A DNA stretch of 64,000 nt from Roseateles sp. XES5 (GCF_020535545.1 NZ_CP084753.1:1-64000); one strand, 5' to 3'. Shown: positions 1 through 8,771, numbered from the stretch's first letter. A program made the numbers and translations. The notes: generated by a model from the sequence alone, not told the origin.

Positions 1-230
1 ACCTCATCGGCGGAGAGACCCGAGCAGGCCTGATACCATTGCCGGTGACCGTCGATGAGGGAAACGAGGCCGATGTCGACGCCGAAGACCTGCTGTATCA
101 ACCGGACGATGCGATCGAAACCTTCGTCCCGCGGGCTGTTGAGAAGATCGAGGTTTTCAAGGGCGGCCAGCCGCTCCTTCTCACGCTGAACGGCCTCGAC
201 CGACGACTTGCCGAATGTCCTCGCAGTCAC
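1..230 (-). CDS. GAF-domain sensor protein, N-terminal fragment
   Basis: The gene runs off the left edge, so only about 76 N-terminal residues are visible. They match the start of a GAF domain of the kind found at the N-terminus of rhizobial diguanylate cyclases and histidine kinases: a helix with LAALENLDLLNSPRDEGFD, then the core strand VDIGLVSLIDGHRQWY. GAF domains bind small ligands or act as dimer/signal modules. The output domain lies outside the window, so the function is open. I chose the GTG at 230 because GGGGGAG lies just upstream; an in-frame TTG further upstream is possible. Family membership is fairly sure, the full product is not. Confidence 0.7.
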   Translation of the reverse strand, partial: MTARTFGKSSVEAVQREKERLAALENLDLLNSPRDEGFDRIVRLIQQVFGVDIGLVSLIDGHRQWYQACSGLSADE

Positions 231-600
231 GCAATACTCCCCCTCAAGCTCCCGCCCGGCTTTGACGGCGAACGGAAACCTGGACAATTCAGGTCTATCT
301 TTTTGAACATACCGACACCGGACAGGCAACCGCCGGAACGCGGGGAAAGGTGCATTTCCCCGGCAAATGCGGCTGCCCGGTGGTCTGCCGCGGTTCTGGG
401 GCTGCGGATAGCCGCGACACAGAGGTGCTGCGAGCACCCTTTCTCAACCCAATAGGCAAAAACTGCTACTGCGCCTTTTAGGCGAGTTTTAACCATCTGC
501 CTCCACTCTCACGGCCCGGGAGCGCATTCGCTTCGTCACCGCCATGACGGCACAATTTCCAAGACATTTTTGACCTGCCGGATCCGAGCCTTTCCAGGGC
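231..600. other. Intergenic region without a convincing gene
   Basis: This gap of about 370 bases separates the divergent GAF-domain gene and the chemoreceptor. Open frames across it have no plausible start or recognisable protein. Small hairpins are visible (GGTGCT-gcg-AGCACC near 424-438 and CGCCT-ttt-AGGCG near 472-484), but no clear promoter or operator could be assigned. It presumably holds both divergent promoters. Confidence 0.5.
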
Positions 601-2736
601 ATGCGGTCGATGGTGGAATACGGGGGGAATTCCTTGAGCGCACGTCTCAACCTTATGACCAAGATACTCCTGGCGGCCTCGCTTGCCGTCGTGGCGGCCT
701 TCTGCGGCTTTTCGGTCTATATCGACAGCCTGCAGCGCAATGCGACATCCAGCGGCGTCGCGTCGGAGATCCAGTCCTCCGGCGAACTGGCCGCCAATGG
801 CATCGCCAACTGGCTGAATGCGCGCGTCATGCTGACGGAACTTGTCGGCGCCGGCGTGAGCCATACGCAGAGCGCCGACGAAATCCTCCGGGGCTTCAAC
901 AACCCGCTGCTCGCCAAGGAATTCGCCCTGGTCTATTTCGGCAGCGAGGAGGGCGTCATGACCCGCCTTCCGGACGCCAAGATGCCGGAGGGTTACGACC
1001 CGCGCAAACGCGGCTGGTACAAGGACACGGTCGCCCGCGGCGCACCGGTTCTGACGGACCCTTACGTGGATTCCGCCACGCAGAAGCTGGTGATCAGCGC
1101 CACCGCGCCCGTCATGCGTGACGGCAAGCTCATGGGCATCGCCGGCACCGACTTCCCGCTGCAGGGCCTGCTCGGCATGATCGGTGAGGTCGATCTCGGC
1201 GGCATGGGCTCCGCCTTCCTCGTCAACAAGTCCGGCACCGTGCTCGTCCACCCCAATGGCGATCTGGTGGCCAAGCCCCTGACGGACGTCTTCCCGCAGG
1301 AAACGCCCGCGATCGACGGCAAGGGCCTGATGGAAACCGAGCTTGGCGGCAAGCGCGTGCTCGTCAGCTTCGTGCCGGTGGCAGGTCTTCCGGTGCTCGA
1401 TAGCTGGTATCTCTGCCTGATCGTGGACCGCGACATGGCCTATGCGGGCATTTCCGAATTCCGCGTCGCCGCCACCATCGGCACCGTCGTCGGGGTTCTC
1501 GCCATGATCGGCGTTCTCTCGCTGCTGCTTTCCAGCCTCGTCGTCAAGCCGGTGATGCGCATGACCGGCATGATGAGCAAGCTTGCCCGCGGCGATGTTT
1601 CGGAGGAAATCCCCGACCGCGACCGCAAGGACGAGATCGGCCAGATGGCCGCCGCCGTCGCCGTGTTCCGCGAGAACATCATCGAACGTGGCCGCCTTGC
1701 CCGCGAAGCGGAGGAAAACCAGGGCCTCACCGAACAGGAGCGCCAGCACCGCGAAGCGATCAAGGCCGAGGAAGCCCGCAACGTCAATTTCGCGGTCGGC
1801 TCCGTCGCCGATGCCCTCGGCCGCCTTGCCGAAGGCGACCTCGCATCGCGCATCGACACGCCCTTTGCCGGCGATCTCGATCGCCTGCGCAGCGACTTCA
1901 ACCATTCCGTGACCAAGCTGCACAAGGCCCTGTCGACGGTCGGTGAAAAGGCGATGGCCATCGATGGCGGCGCCAGCGAAATCCGCGCCTCCGCCGACCA
2001 GCTTGCCCGCCGCACCGAACAGCAGGCCGCCTCGGTCGAGGAAACCGCCGCCGCGCTGGAAGAGATCACCACCACCGTCAAGGATTCGACCCGCCGCGCC
2101 GAGGAAGTCGGTTCGCTCGTCTCGCGCACCCGCACGGGGGCCGAAAAATCGGGCGAGGTGGTGCGCCGCGCCGTCTCGGCCATGCAGGGCATCAACGAGA
2201 GCTCGCGCAAGATCTCGGACATCATCGGCACCATCGACGGCATCGCCTTCCAGACCAATATCCTGGCGCTGAACGCCGCGGTGGAAGCGGCCCGCGCCGG
2301 TGAAGCCGGCAAGGGCTTTGCGGTCGTGGCGCAGGAAGTGCGCGAACTCGCCCAACGCTCGGCCAATGCGGCCAAGGAGATCAAGGCGCTCATCACGACG
2401 TCAAGCGATCAGGTCCGTTCCGGCGTGTCGCTGGTCGACGAGACGGGCGCCGCCCTCGAAGCCATCGTGCGCGAGGTGCAGGAGATCAACGGCCATGTGA
2501 ACGCCATCGTGCTTGCCGCACGCGAGCAGTCGACGGGTCTCAACGAGATCAACACGGCCGTCAACACGATGGACCAGGGCACGCAGCAGAATGCCGCGCT
2601 GGCCGAGCAGTCGGCCGCCAGCCATGGCCTTGCCGTCGAGGCCGCGGAACTCAACGCGTTGCTGGCCCAGTTCAAGCTGGGCAATACCGGCGCCGCGCCG
2701 CAGTCCGGCCGCACTGGCATGGCCTACGCAGCCTAA
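601..2736 (+). CDS. Methyl-accepting chemotaxis protein with amino-acid-type dCache_1 sensor
   Basis: Transmembrane chemoreceptor that would signal to CheA/CheW at the inner membrane. Order: TM1 about residues 18-40, periplasmic double-Cache domain about 45-285, TM2 about 290-316, HAMP about 317-370, then a long cytoplasmic signalling coiled coil with the hairpin tip around [20 protein letters not shown]. The sensor carries Y132, R137, W139, Y140, Y155, D157 and D184. Their spacing equals that of the ligand-binding residues of the amino-acid receptor PctA of Pseudomonas aeruginosa (Y121, R126, W128, Y129, Y144, D146, D173), so amino-acid sensing is likely. No C-terminal CheR-binding pentapeptide is seen. 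The in-frame TTG at 634, seven bases after GGGGGGA, may be the true start. A strong terminator follows. Confidence 0.93.
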   Translation: MRSMVEYGGNSLSARLNLMTKILLAASLAVVAAFCGFSVYIDSLQRNATSSGVASEIQSSGELAANGIANWLNARVMLTELVGAGVSHTQSADEILRGFNNPLLAKEFALVYFGSEEGVMTRLPDAKMPEGYDPRKRGWYKDTVARGAPVLTDPYVDSATQKLVISATAPVMRDGKLMGIAGTDFPLQGLLGMIGEVDLGGMGSAFLVNKSGTVLVHPNGDLVAKPLTDVFPQETPAIDGKGLMETELGGKRVLVSFVPVAGLPVLDSWYLCLIVDRDMAYAGISEFRVAATIGTVVGVLAMIGVLSLLLSSLVVKPVMRMTGMMSKLARGDVSEEIPDRDRKDEIGQMAAAVAVFRENIIERGRLAREAEENQGLTEQERQHREAIKAEEARNVNFAVGSVADALGRLAEGDLASRIDTPFAGDLDRLRSDFNHSVTKLHKALSTVGEKAMAIDGGASEIRASADQLARRTEQQAASVEETAAALEEITTTVKDSTRRAEEVGSLVSRTRTGAEKSGEVVRRAVSAMQGINESSRKISDIIGTIDGIAFQTNILALNAAVEAARAGEAGKGFAVVAQEVRELAQRSANAAKEIKALITTSSDQVRSGVSLVDETGAALEAIVREVQEINGHVNAIVLAAREQSTGLNEINTAVNTMDQGTQQNAALAEQSAASHGLAVEAAELNALLAQFKLGNTGAAPQSGRTGMAYAA

Positions 2737-2761
2737 CCGGCGCTGCCGTCATCCAAAACCG

Positions 2762-2798
2762 CCGCCGCGAAACGCACCGTTTCGCGGCGGTCTTTTTT
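2762..2798 (+). terminator. Rho-independent terminator after the chemoreceptor gene
   Basis: Perfect 12-bp arms CCGCCGCGAAAC (2762-2773) and GTTTCGCGGCGG (2779-2790) enclose a 5-base loop and are followed by TCTTTTTT. It lies directly after the MCP stop codon and isolates the Ku-LigD unit. Confidence 0.9.
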
Positions 2799-2830
2799 GC
2801 CGTTCGTCCCAGGCGGAAACCGGGTGCGCC

Positions 2831-2856
2831 GGAACAAAGACGACAGGCCGGGCATT
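2831..2856 (+). promoter_or_regulatory. Candidate EcfG/RpoE2 general-stress promoter of ku-ligD
   Basis: GGAAC (2831-2835), 19 bases, then TT (2855-2856). This fits the rhizobial RpoE2/EcfG consensus GGAAC-N18/19-TT and lies about 30 bases before the GTG start of Ku. It is one of six such sites in the first 11 kb. Confidence 0.7.
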
Positions 2857-2883
2857 GCCTCCGCTTTGGAACGGAGTGCTACG

Positions 2884-3717
2884 GTGGCGCCGAGAGCGAA
2901 CTGGAAAGGTTTCCTGAAGGTGGGCGAACTGGTCTGTCCGGTCGCGCTCTACACGGCCGCCTCGACGAACGAGCGCATTTCCTTCCATATGCTCAACCGC
3001 CGCACCGGCCACCGGCTGCACCGCGAGTTCGTCGACAGCGAGACGGGCAAGGTGGTGGAGCGCGAGGACCAGGTGAAGGGCTATGAGGCGGGCGAGAACG
3101 ATTATATCGCGCTCGACGCCGAAGAGGTCGCGGCGGCCGTGCCCGAAAGCGACAAGACCCTGGCGGTCGAGGCCTTCATCGCCTGCGGCGAGATCGACGA
3201 TCTCTATTTCGACAAGCCCTACTATCTCGCTCCCTCCGACCGCCATGCCGAGGAGGCTTTCGCCCTGATCCTCGACGGCATGAAGGCGCAGAAGGTGGCG
3301 GCGCTGGCCGAGACCGTCCTCTTCCGCCGCGTGCGCACGCTCCTCATCCGCGCCGAGGCGGACGGTCTCGTCGCAACGACGCTGAACTACGACTACGAGG
3401 TGCGCTCGGCGGAGGACGCCTTTGCGGACATTCCAGACATCAAGCTCAAGGGCGAGATGCTGGAACTGGCCGAGCACATCATCCGCACGAAAAGCGGCCG
3501 TTTCGATCCGAAGACCTTCGATGACCGCTACGATGCCGCGTTGGCGGAGGTGGTGAAGGCGAAGATCGAAGGGCGAAAGATCAAGCCGGTCAAACCGAAG
3601 GCCGAAGGCAAGGTCATCGACCTCATGGAGGCCCTGCGCCAGAGCGCCGTCAAGCGCGGCACGAAGAAACCCGCCGCCACACACAAGCCGGCGGCGCGTC
3701 GCCGAAAGGCGGGGTGA
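2884..3717 (+). CDS. ku: Non-homologous end-joining protein Ku (copy 1)
   Basis: Bacterial Ku binds DNA double-strand ends as a dimer and recruits LigD. The 277-residue protein starts MAPRANWKGFLKVGELVCPV, the usual N-terminus of the family. The beta-barrel/bridge core covers most of its length, and a short lysine/arginine-rich tail (KRGTKKPAATHKPAARRRK) fits a DNA-binding extension. The start is the GTG at 2884, preceded by GGAACGGAG; the open frame extends upstream into the MCP terminator and that part is not coding. The stop overlaps the possible GTG start of ligD, so the two are translationally coupled. A stress-type promoter precedes it. Confidence 0.95.
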   Translation: MAPRANWKGFLKVGELVCPVALYTAASTNERISFHMLNRRTGHRLHREFVDSETGKVVEREDQVKGYEAGENDYIALDAEEVAAAVPESDKTLAVEAFIACGEIDDLYFDKPYYLAPSDRHAEEAFALILDGMKAQKVAALAETVLFRRVRTLLIRAEADGLVATTLNYDYEVRSAEDAFADIPDIKLKGEMLELAEHIIRTKSGRFDPKTFDDRYDAALAEVVKAKIEGRKIKPVKPKAEGKVIDLMEALRQSAVKRGTKKPAATHKPAARRRKAG

Positions 3718-3719
3718 GC

Positions 3720-6263
3720 ATGGCGACCCTCGACGTCTACAGGCAGAAACGGGATTTCAAGGCCACGTCCGAACCCAAGGGGCGCAAGGGCCGGAAAGGC
3801 GGTCACAGCTTCGTCGTCCAGAAACACGATGCGACACGGCTCCACTATGATTTTCGTCTCGAAATGGACGGCGTGCTCAAGAGCTGGGCGGTGACGCGCG
3901 GTCCGAGCCTTGTCCCCAGCGAAAAGCGGCTCGCCGTGCATGTGGAGGACCACCCCCTCGCCTATGGCGATTTCGAGGGCACGATCCCCAAGGGCGAATA
4001 TGGCGGCGGCACCGTCATCGTCTGGGACCGCGGCACCTGGGAGCCGATCGGCGACGCGCGGAAAGCCTATGCGAAAGGCCATCTCGAATTTTCGCTCGAC
4101 GGCGAGAAACTGCGCGGCCGCTGGCATCTCGTGCGCATGCACGGCAAGCCGGGCGAAAAGCGGGAGAACTGGCTGTTGATCAAGGGCGACGACGAATTCG
4201 CCGTGGCCGAGGGCGACGATGACCTCCTTGAGGAGCAGCCCCGGTCGGTGAAGACGGGACGAGAGATCGCCGCGGTCGCCGGAGAAGAGCCGGGCTGGTC
4301 CTCCAGGACGGGTCGCATCCGCAAATCCTCCCGCAAGGCTGCCAAGGCCAAAGCGGAAACGCCTGAGGCAGAGGCGCCCGATCCGTCCGGGATCAAGGGT
4401 GCGCGCAAGGCAAAGCTGCCGGATTTCCTGCCACCGACCCTCGCTACCCTCGCCAGCACGCCGCCGCCCGGCGACCGCTGGCTACACGAGATCAAGTTCG
4501 ACGGCTACCGGCTTCAGGCGCGCATCGAGGCGGGGCGGGTGAAGCTCTTTACCCGTAGCGGGCTCGACTGGACGAAGAAGTTCGGCAAGGGCGTCACCGC
4601 GGCACTTCAGGCGTTGCCGGTCGGCACGGCGCTCATCGACGGCGAGCTTGTGGTGGAAACCGGCGCCGGCGCCTCGGATTTCTCCGCCCTGCAGGCAGAT
4701 CTCAGTGCAGGGCGCGACGACCGCTTCGTCTTCTACGCCTTCGATCTCCTCCATCTCGACGGTTACGACCTGACCCGCATGCCGCTGGAAGAGCGCAAGG
4801 CGCTGCTGGAAAAACTGGTTCCGGGAACCGCTGGCATCCTGCGCTACAGCGGCCATTTCGACGAGAATGGCGCGCTGGTGCTGCGCCATGCCTGCCGGCT
4901 CAGTCTCGAAGGCGTCGTCTCCAAGCTGCGCGACGCACCCTATCGCGAAGGACGCAGCAAAAGCTGGATCAAGTCGAAATGCTCGGCCCGGCAGGAATTC
5001 GTCATCGGCGGTTACGTGCCCTCCACCGTCTCACGCCAGGCCATCGGGTCGCTCGTGCTCGGCGTCTACAAGAGCGGCAAGCTGGAGCCGGTCGGCCGCG
5101 TCGGCACCGGCTTCAGCGCCCCCGTCGCCGCCGATCTCTTCAAGCGCCTCTCGCGCATGCGCACGGACGAAAGCCCCTTCGGCCGCAAGCTGACGGCGGA
5201 GGAGGCGCGGCAGGCGCGCTATGTCCGGCCGGAACTGGTGGCGGAGGTGGAATTTCGCGCCTGGACGGCCGACGGGCATCTGCGTCATGCTTCCTTCCGG
5301 GGCCTGAGGGAAGACAAGCCAGCCACGGAGGTCATCGCCGAAATGCCGAAGACGCGGACGAAAACCACAGCGACCGAGGCCGAAAGACCAACCCGCCGCA
5401 CAGTGCGCCTTACCCATCCCGATCGCGTCTACTGGCCGGACGAGGGCGTCACCAAGGAAGGGCTTGCCGACTACTACACCGAGGTCTGGCGCTATATCGC
5501 TCCCCACATCGTCGGCCGCCCCCTCGCCCTGCTGCGCGCGCCAAGCGGCATAGACGGCCAGACCTTCTTCCAGAAACACGCCTGGAAGGGCATCAATGCC
5601 AACATCGTCGAGGTGCAGGACCCGGCGGAGAAGGATGACGAACCCTATGTCGCCATCGAGGACATCGACGGGCTTATGGGCCTCGTGCAGTCGGCGGTGC
5701 TGGAAATCCACCCCTGGGGCTCGACGCTCGCCGACTGGGAACGACCGGACCGCATCATCATGGACCTCGACCCCGGCGAGGGCGTCGCCTGGCAGGCGGT
5801 CATCGACGGAGCGGAGGAAACGCGACAGCGTCTCGAGGCGGCCGGGCTCAACGCTTTCGTCAAGACGTCCGGCGGCAAGGGCCTGCATGTCTGCGCGCCC
5901 CTGAAACCCTCGGCGCGCTGGCCCGCGGTCAAGGCGTTCTGCAAGGGCATCGCCGATGCCATGGCCAAGGACAGCCCCGACAAATACGTGTCCACCATCA
6001 CCAAGTCGAAGCGGCGCGGCAAGATCCTCATCGACTATCTGCGCAACCAGCGCGGCATGACGGCGGTGGCGCCCTATTCCACGCGCGCCCGGCCCGGTGC
6101 GGCCGTTTCCATGCCGCTCGCCTGGGACGAGCTCAACGCCGATATCGGCCCGGCCTACTTCACCGTCGAGAATACGCCGACACGCCTGCATGCCCTCAAG
6201 GCCGATCCATGGGAAGACTTCACCAAGGCCGCAATGCCCCTGAAAGGCAAGGCCAGGGGGTGA
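3720..6263 (+). CDS. ligD: Multidomain ATP-dependent DNA ligase D
   Basis: Repairs Ku-bound DNA ends by end processing, gap filling and sealing. Domain order is phosphoesterase (about 10-180, with the HDATRLHYDFRLE motif), ligase (about 215-520, nucleotidyl-transfer lysine K259 in EIKFDGYR), then an AEP-type polymerase (about 555-840, with metal-binding D682 and D684 in MDLDPGEG). All three enzymatic modules appear intact over 847 residues, and the PE-LIG-POL order is the one common in rhizobia and Pseudomonas. The start could also be the GTG at 3714, inside the ku stop. The stop lies one base from the stop of a convergent second ku gene, leaving no room for a terminator. Confidence 0.96.
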   Translation: MATLDVYRQKRDFKATSEPKGRKGRKGGHSFVVQKHDATRLHYDFRLEMDGVLKSWAVTRGPSLVPSEKRLAVHVEDHPLAYGDFEGTIPKGEYGGGTVIVWDRGTWEPIGDARKAYAKGHLEFSLDGEKLRGRWHLVRMHGKPGEKRENWLLIKGDDEFAVAEGDDDLLEEQPRSVKTGREIAAVAGEEPGWSSRTGRIRKSSRKAAKAKAETPEAEAPDPSGIKGARKAKLPDFLPPTLATLASTPPPGDRWLHEIKFDGYRLQARIEAGRVKLFTRSGLDWTKKFGKGVTAALQALPVGTALIDGELVVETGAGASDFSALQADLSAGRDDRFVFYAFDLLHLDGYDLTRMPLEERKALLEKLVPGTAGILRYSGHFDENGALVLRHACRLSLEGVVSKLRDAPYREGRSKSWIKSKCSARQEFVIGGYVPSTVSRQAIGSLVLGVYKSGKLEPVGRVGTGFSAPVAADLFKRLSRMRTDESPFGRKLTAEEARQARYVRPELVAEVEFRAWTADGHLRHASFRGLREDKPATEVIAEMPKTRTKTTATEAERPTRRTVRLTHPDRVYWPDEGVTKEGLADYYTEVWRYIAPHIVGRPLALLRAPSGIDGQTFFQKHAWKGINANIVEVQDPAEKDDEPYVAIEDIDGLMGLVQSAVLEIHPWGSTLADWERPDRIIMDLDPGEGVAWQAVIDGAEETRQRLEAAGLNAFVKTSGGKGLHVCAPLKPSARWPAVKAFCKGIADAMAKDSPDKYVSTITKSKRRGKILIDYLRNQRGMTAVAPYSTRARPGAAVSMPLAWDELNADIGPAYFTVENTPTRLHALKADPWEDFTKAAMPLKGKARG

Positions 6264-6264
6264 C

Positions 6265-7062
6265 CTATTTGCCCTTGCCTTCCGCCTTGATGCTCTTGCG
6301 CAGGGCATCCATGATATTGATGACATTGCCCGCCGACGGCGGCGGCGTCTTGGTCTTGGCGGGGCGCTTGCGGCCCTTCTTCTTCGCCGCGATGATATCG
6401 AGCAGCCGTTCCTGCACCGGATCGTCTGCCATCTTCGGATCCCAGTCCTTCGTGCGTTGCTTGATGAGCGTCTTGACCAGCGACAGGGCTTTCGATTCCG
6501 GTTTCACCTGCTTGAGCCCGGCAAAATAATGCTTCTCCTCGCGCACCTCGTCGCCGTAACGCAGCGTCCACAAGACGATGCCCTTGCCGCGCGGCTCCAG
6601 CATCACTGCCCGTTCGCGGCGATAGAGCACCAGCCGGGAAATGCCGACCGTTCCGGTCGAGGCCATGGCCTCGCGAATGACGGAAAACGCCTCCTCGCCG
6701 ACCGCATCGTTCGGCACGAGATAATGCGGGGAATCGTACCAGATCCATGCGATGGATTCGCGCGGCACGAAAGTCTCGATGTCGATGGTGCGCGTGCTTT
6801 CCAGCGCCACCGCCTCGATCTCCTCGTCCTCCAGCATCACATAGTCATCCTCGCCGCGCGGATAGCCCTTCACCTCGTCGTCCTCGTTCACCGCCTTGCC
6901 GGTGACGGCATCGACATAGCGGCTGACCACCGGATTGCCGGTCTTGCCGTTGAGCGTGCGGAAGCGGACCTTGTCCTCCTGCGAGATGGCCGGAGACATG
7001 GCCACCGGGCAGGTGACCAGCGAGAGCTTCAGATAGCCCTTCCAGAACGAGCGCGGCGCCAT
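6265..7062 (-). CDS. ku: Non-homologous end-joining protein Ku (copy 2)
   Basis: Second Ku paralogue, 265 residues, starting MAPRSFWKGYLKLSLVTCPV and clearly distinct from copy 1. Rhizobia often carry several Ku genes; in Sinorhizobium meliloti two of them form a heterodimer, so these two could be partners. The C-terminal tail is short and basic (KSIKAEGKGK). The ATG at 7062 overlaps the stop of the upstream small gene (TGATG), so it is translated by coupling. That small gene is preceded by a GGAAC-N18-TT promoter, placing both Ku genes under the same inferred stress control. Confidence 0.95.
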   Translation of the reverse strand: MAPRSFWKGYLKLSLVTCPVAMSPAISQEDKVRFRTLNGKTGNPVVSRYVDAVTGKAVNEDDEVKGYPRGEDDYVMLEDEEIEAVALESTRTIDIETFVPRESIAWIWYDSPHYLVPNDAVGEEAFSVIREAMASTGTVGISRLVLYRRERAVMLEPRGKGIVLWTLRYGDEVREEKHYFAGLKQVKPESKALSLVKTLIKQRTKDWDPKMADDPVQERLLDIIAAKKKGRKRPAKTKTPPPSAGNVINIMDALRKSIKAEGKGK

Positions 7063-7283
7063 CAACCCTTCCTCTCGATGGGCAGATGCTTCGACAGGGC
7101 GAAGCGTTCGGCAAACGCGATGTCTTCCTGCGTGACGATGGGAATGGGATCGGAAAGAATGGCGAGCAGCGCTTCGCGCGAAATGGAATCCTCCTCCAGA
7201 GCCTCCATCAGCGCACCGCGCGTTTCCCGCTCGGCGCGCAGCAGGGCGGCAAGCGCCAGGATCAGTCGGTCCTTGTTGTCCAT
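7062..7283 (-). CDS. Small hypothetical protein translationally coupled to Ku
   Basis: A 73-residue acidic protein (MDNKDRLILALAALLRAERE...) predicted to be mostly helical, with no signal peptide or membrane segment. I recognise no family. It looks real: GGAGG lies 9 bases before the ATG at 7283, its stop overlaps the Ku start, and a stress-type promoter sits 35 bases upstream. The position suggests a role with, or in dosage control of, Ku, but that is inference from location only. Confidence 0.7.
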   Translation of the reverse strand: MDNKDRLILALAALLRAERETRGALMEALEEDSISREALLAILSDPIPIVTQEDIAFAERFALSKHLPIERKG

Positions 7284-7317
7284 GGGCTTCAACCTCCGGA
7301 AACGTGTCCAAATCTCT

Positions 7318-7342
7318 AATGCGGCATGCGGCCGGGAGTTCC
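7318..7342 (-). promoter_or_regulatory. Candidate EcfG/RpoE2 promoter of the small gene and ku copy 2
   Basis: Reading the minus strand: GGAAC (7342-7338), exactly 18 bases, then TT (7319-7318), about 35 bases before the ATG at 7283. It lies back to back with the plus-strand site at 7344-7368, one base apart, so one sigma factor could fire both directions. Confidence 0.72.
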
Positions 7343-7343
7343 C

Positions 7344-7368
7344 GGAACATTCGCGGGGCGGGGCGGTT
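7344..7368 (+). promoter_or_regulatory. Candidate EcfG/RpoE2 promoter of the DUF3175 gene
   Basis: GGAAC (7344-7348), 18 bases, TT (7367-7368), ending 27 bases before the ATG at 7396. It matches the rhizobial general-stress consensus exactly. Confidence 0.72.
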
Positions 7369-7395
7369 CCTCATGCAACGCCGAGGAGAATGACC

Positions 7396-7686
7396 ATGGC
7401 AAAGAAGAAATGGTCGCAGGACGTGACGGAAAACAGCGATGCGATGGACCTGAAGGACGGCGTCTTCAAGCAGCGCAGCGCCGTGACGATCGCCGCGTCC
7501 CTCAAGCAGTCGGCGGAGGCGAGCGACCGGCGCAAGTCGAGCCCCTTCCGCTCGGCCATGTCCATGCTGACCTTCTACATCAACCGCGCGGGTGACCAGC
7601 TTCCCGACAGTCGCCGCAAGACTCTGGAAAAGGCCAAGGACGCGTTACGCAAGGATTTCGGCAAAGTGCCGAAGGCGGACAAGTGA
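7396..7686 (+). CDS. DUF3175 family protein
   Basis: A 96-residue basic, soluble protein starting MAKKKWSQDVTENSDAMDLK and containing the segment SSPFRSAMSMLTFYINRAG typical of DUF3175 proteins, which are small proteins of unknown function widespread in alphaproteobacteria. The ATG at 7396 is preferred over 7390 because GAGGAG lies 7 bases upstream. The cupin gene follows after 7 bases, probably in one transcript from the stress-type promoter. Its high lysine/arginine content would suit nucleic-acid contact, but no function is known. Confidence 0.85.
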   Translation: MAKKKWSQDVTENSDAMDLKDGVFKQRSAVTIAASLKQSAEASDRRKSSPFRSAMSMLTFYINRAGDQLPDSRRKTLEKAKDALRKDFGKVPKADK

Positions 7687-7693
7687 GGCTGCG

Positions 7694-8209
7694 ATGAAAC
7701 AACCCGAAACCCTCTTCTTCCCCGCCAGCGAATGGGTGCCCAACCACCCCTTCCTGCCCGTGCTGGTCTACCGGGACGTCCTGCCGCCGGCGCAGAAGGA
7801 CCGCGCGGGCACCTTTGAACAGCTGTTCCGCGAGGCGGGATGGCAGGATATCTGGCGCAACGGCGTCTTTTCCTATCAGCACTACCATGTCGGCGCACAT
7901 GAGGTGCTCGGCATTGCGGAGGGAACGGCGGAACTGCTGCTCGGCGGCCCCGATGGCAAAAGCGTTTCCGTACGCGCGGGCGACTGTCTGGTTCTGCCCG
8001 CCGGTACGGGGCACAAGCGGGAAAGCGCCAGCGGCGATCTCTTGGTCGTCGGCGCCTATCCGCCCGGTCAGCACGCGGATATCGAGACGGCCGCGGCAAC
8101 GCCGGGCGAGCTTCAGATCATCGCGACCCTGCCAATCCCGGCCTCAGATCCGGTCTACGGCCGTGACGGGCCGCTTCGCACTCTCTGGTCGGACGGCGCG
8201 GACGGCTAG
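7694..8209 (+). CDS. Cupin-fold protein
   Basis: A 171-residue cytoplasmic protein with one conserved cupin barrel: QHYHVGAHEVLGIAEG supplies the metal-ligand histidines and glutamate of cupin motif 1, and the second motif is degenerate around GDCLVLPAGTGHKR. Single-domain cupins of this sort bind a metal and serve as isomerases, oxygenases or storage modules; the reaction cannot be told here. It follows DUF3175 by 7 bases and probably shares its transcript. The final TAG is contributed by the first bases of a RIME repeat, so the C-terminus was fixed by that insertion. Confidence 0.85.
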   Translation: MKQPETLFFPASEWVPNHPFLPVLVYRDVLPPAQKDRAGTFEQLFREAGWQDIWRNGVFSYQHYHVGAHEVLGIAEGTAELLLGGPDGKSVSVRAGDCLVLPAGTGHKRESASGDLLVVGAYPPGQHADIETAAATPGELQIIATLPIPASDPVYGRDGPLRTLWSDGADG

Positions 8210-8310
8210 AGTTTGTCAGGGAAAAGTGGGAACCGGTTTTCCCGAAAAGACAAACGAAAACAAAAGAATTTAGAGCATGCCTGGTTCAATCTGAACCTGA
8301 CAAACTCTAG
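8206..8310. repeat. RIME-type palindromic repeat, copy 1
   Basis: A 105-bp element with terminal inverted ends CTAGAGTTTGTC and GACAAACTCTAG and two internal palindromes (around AACCGGTTTTCCCG and CCTGGTTCAATCTGAACC). It is near-identical to copies at 10799, 39661 and 49005. It lies between convergent genes, and its end bases form the stop codon of both. RIMEs are Rhizobium-type intergenic mosaic elements. Confidence 0.9.
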
Positions 8311-8747
8311 GCGAGGTCGATCAGCGCGATACCGAGGTCGGCATTGTGTCGGCGCCGCAGGGCAGACGGCGTCTCGCGCAGCACCACTTCCAGTGTCGGG
8401 CGGACATAGCCCTCGAGGAAATGGCCGCCCTTCGTGCTCCCGTCGGCAAAGCCGAGCACCACATGCAAATGCAGGCTGGCCTTCCCCTTGTCGTCCACCG
8501 CCACGTCGCCCATCAGGCTGAGCACTTCCGACTGCACCTCGACCGGGATTTTTTCATAGCTCTTCGTCTCATAGGCGAAGAAGGCGATCATCGCGGCCCG
8601 GAAGGCGCCGATCGCCGTCAGCGAAGCGGCCGTGATGCCCTCGCGCTCGACGAAATCCGCAATGCATCGGAAAGCCTCGTCGCCCTCGTCGAGAACGAGA
8701 ATGTAAGTGCGTTCGCCCGCATCGCTTGCCAGAAGTTTGTGCTTCAT
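8307..8747 (-). CDS. PPC/DUF296 domain protein
   Basis: A 146-residue PPC (plant and prokaryote conserved, DUF296) domain protein. Visible hallmarks are ILVLDEGDEAFRCIADF near the N-terminus and the central LHLHVVLGFADGSTKGGHF, with the histidines that bind a metal in solved members of the family. Prokaryotic members are trimers of unknown function; the plant ones are AT-hook nuclear proteins. Two adjacent ATGs (8750, 8747) follow GGAGG; spacing favours 8747. A GGAAC-N18-TT promoter lies inside the end of otsB upstream. The stop codon TAG comes from the RIME repeat. Confidence 0.88.
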   Translation of the reverse strand: MKHKLLASDAGERTYILVLDEGDEAFRCIADFVEREGITAASLTAIGAFRAAMIAFFAYETKSYEKIPVEVQSEVLSLMGDVAVDDKGKASLHLHVVLGFADGSTKGGHFLEGYVRPTLEVVLRETPSALRRRHNADLGIALIDLA

Positions 8748-8771
8748 CATTGCCTCCATGGATACAGGAGA

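Noticed and set aside
335..357. GGAAC near 335 as a further general-stress promoter for the chemoreceptor
   Set aside because: The nearest TT lies 15-16 bases downstream rather than 18-19, and the distance to the gene is about 240 bases.
227..496. Minus-strand 89-codon open frame in the gap before the chemoreceptor
   Set aside because: No Shine-Dalgarno, no family, Cys/Arg/Ser-rich composition, and it overlaps the start of the GAF-domain gene in another frame.
478..2355. Long minus-strand open frame (over 600 codons) opposite the chemoreceptor gene
   Set aside because: It is a high-GC antisense shadow: composition is His/Gly/Asp/Arg-rich with no recognisable domain, while the plus-strand frame encodes a complete MCP.
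8206..8310. RIME elements as insertion sequences or CRISPR repeats
   Set aside because: They contain no open frame for a transposase, create no visible target duplication, and occur as dispersed single 105-bp copies, not spaced arrays.
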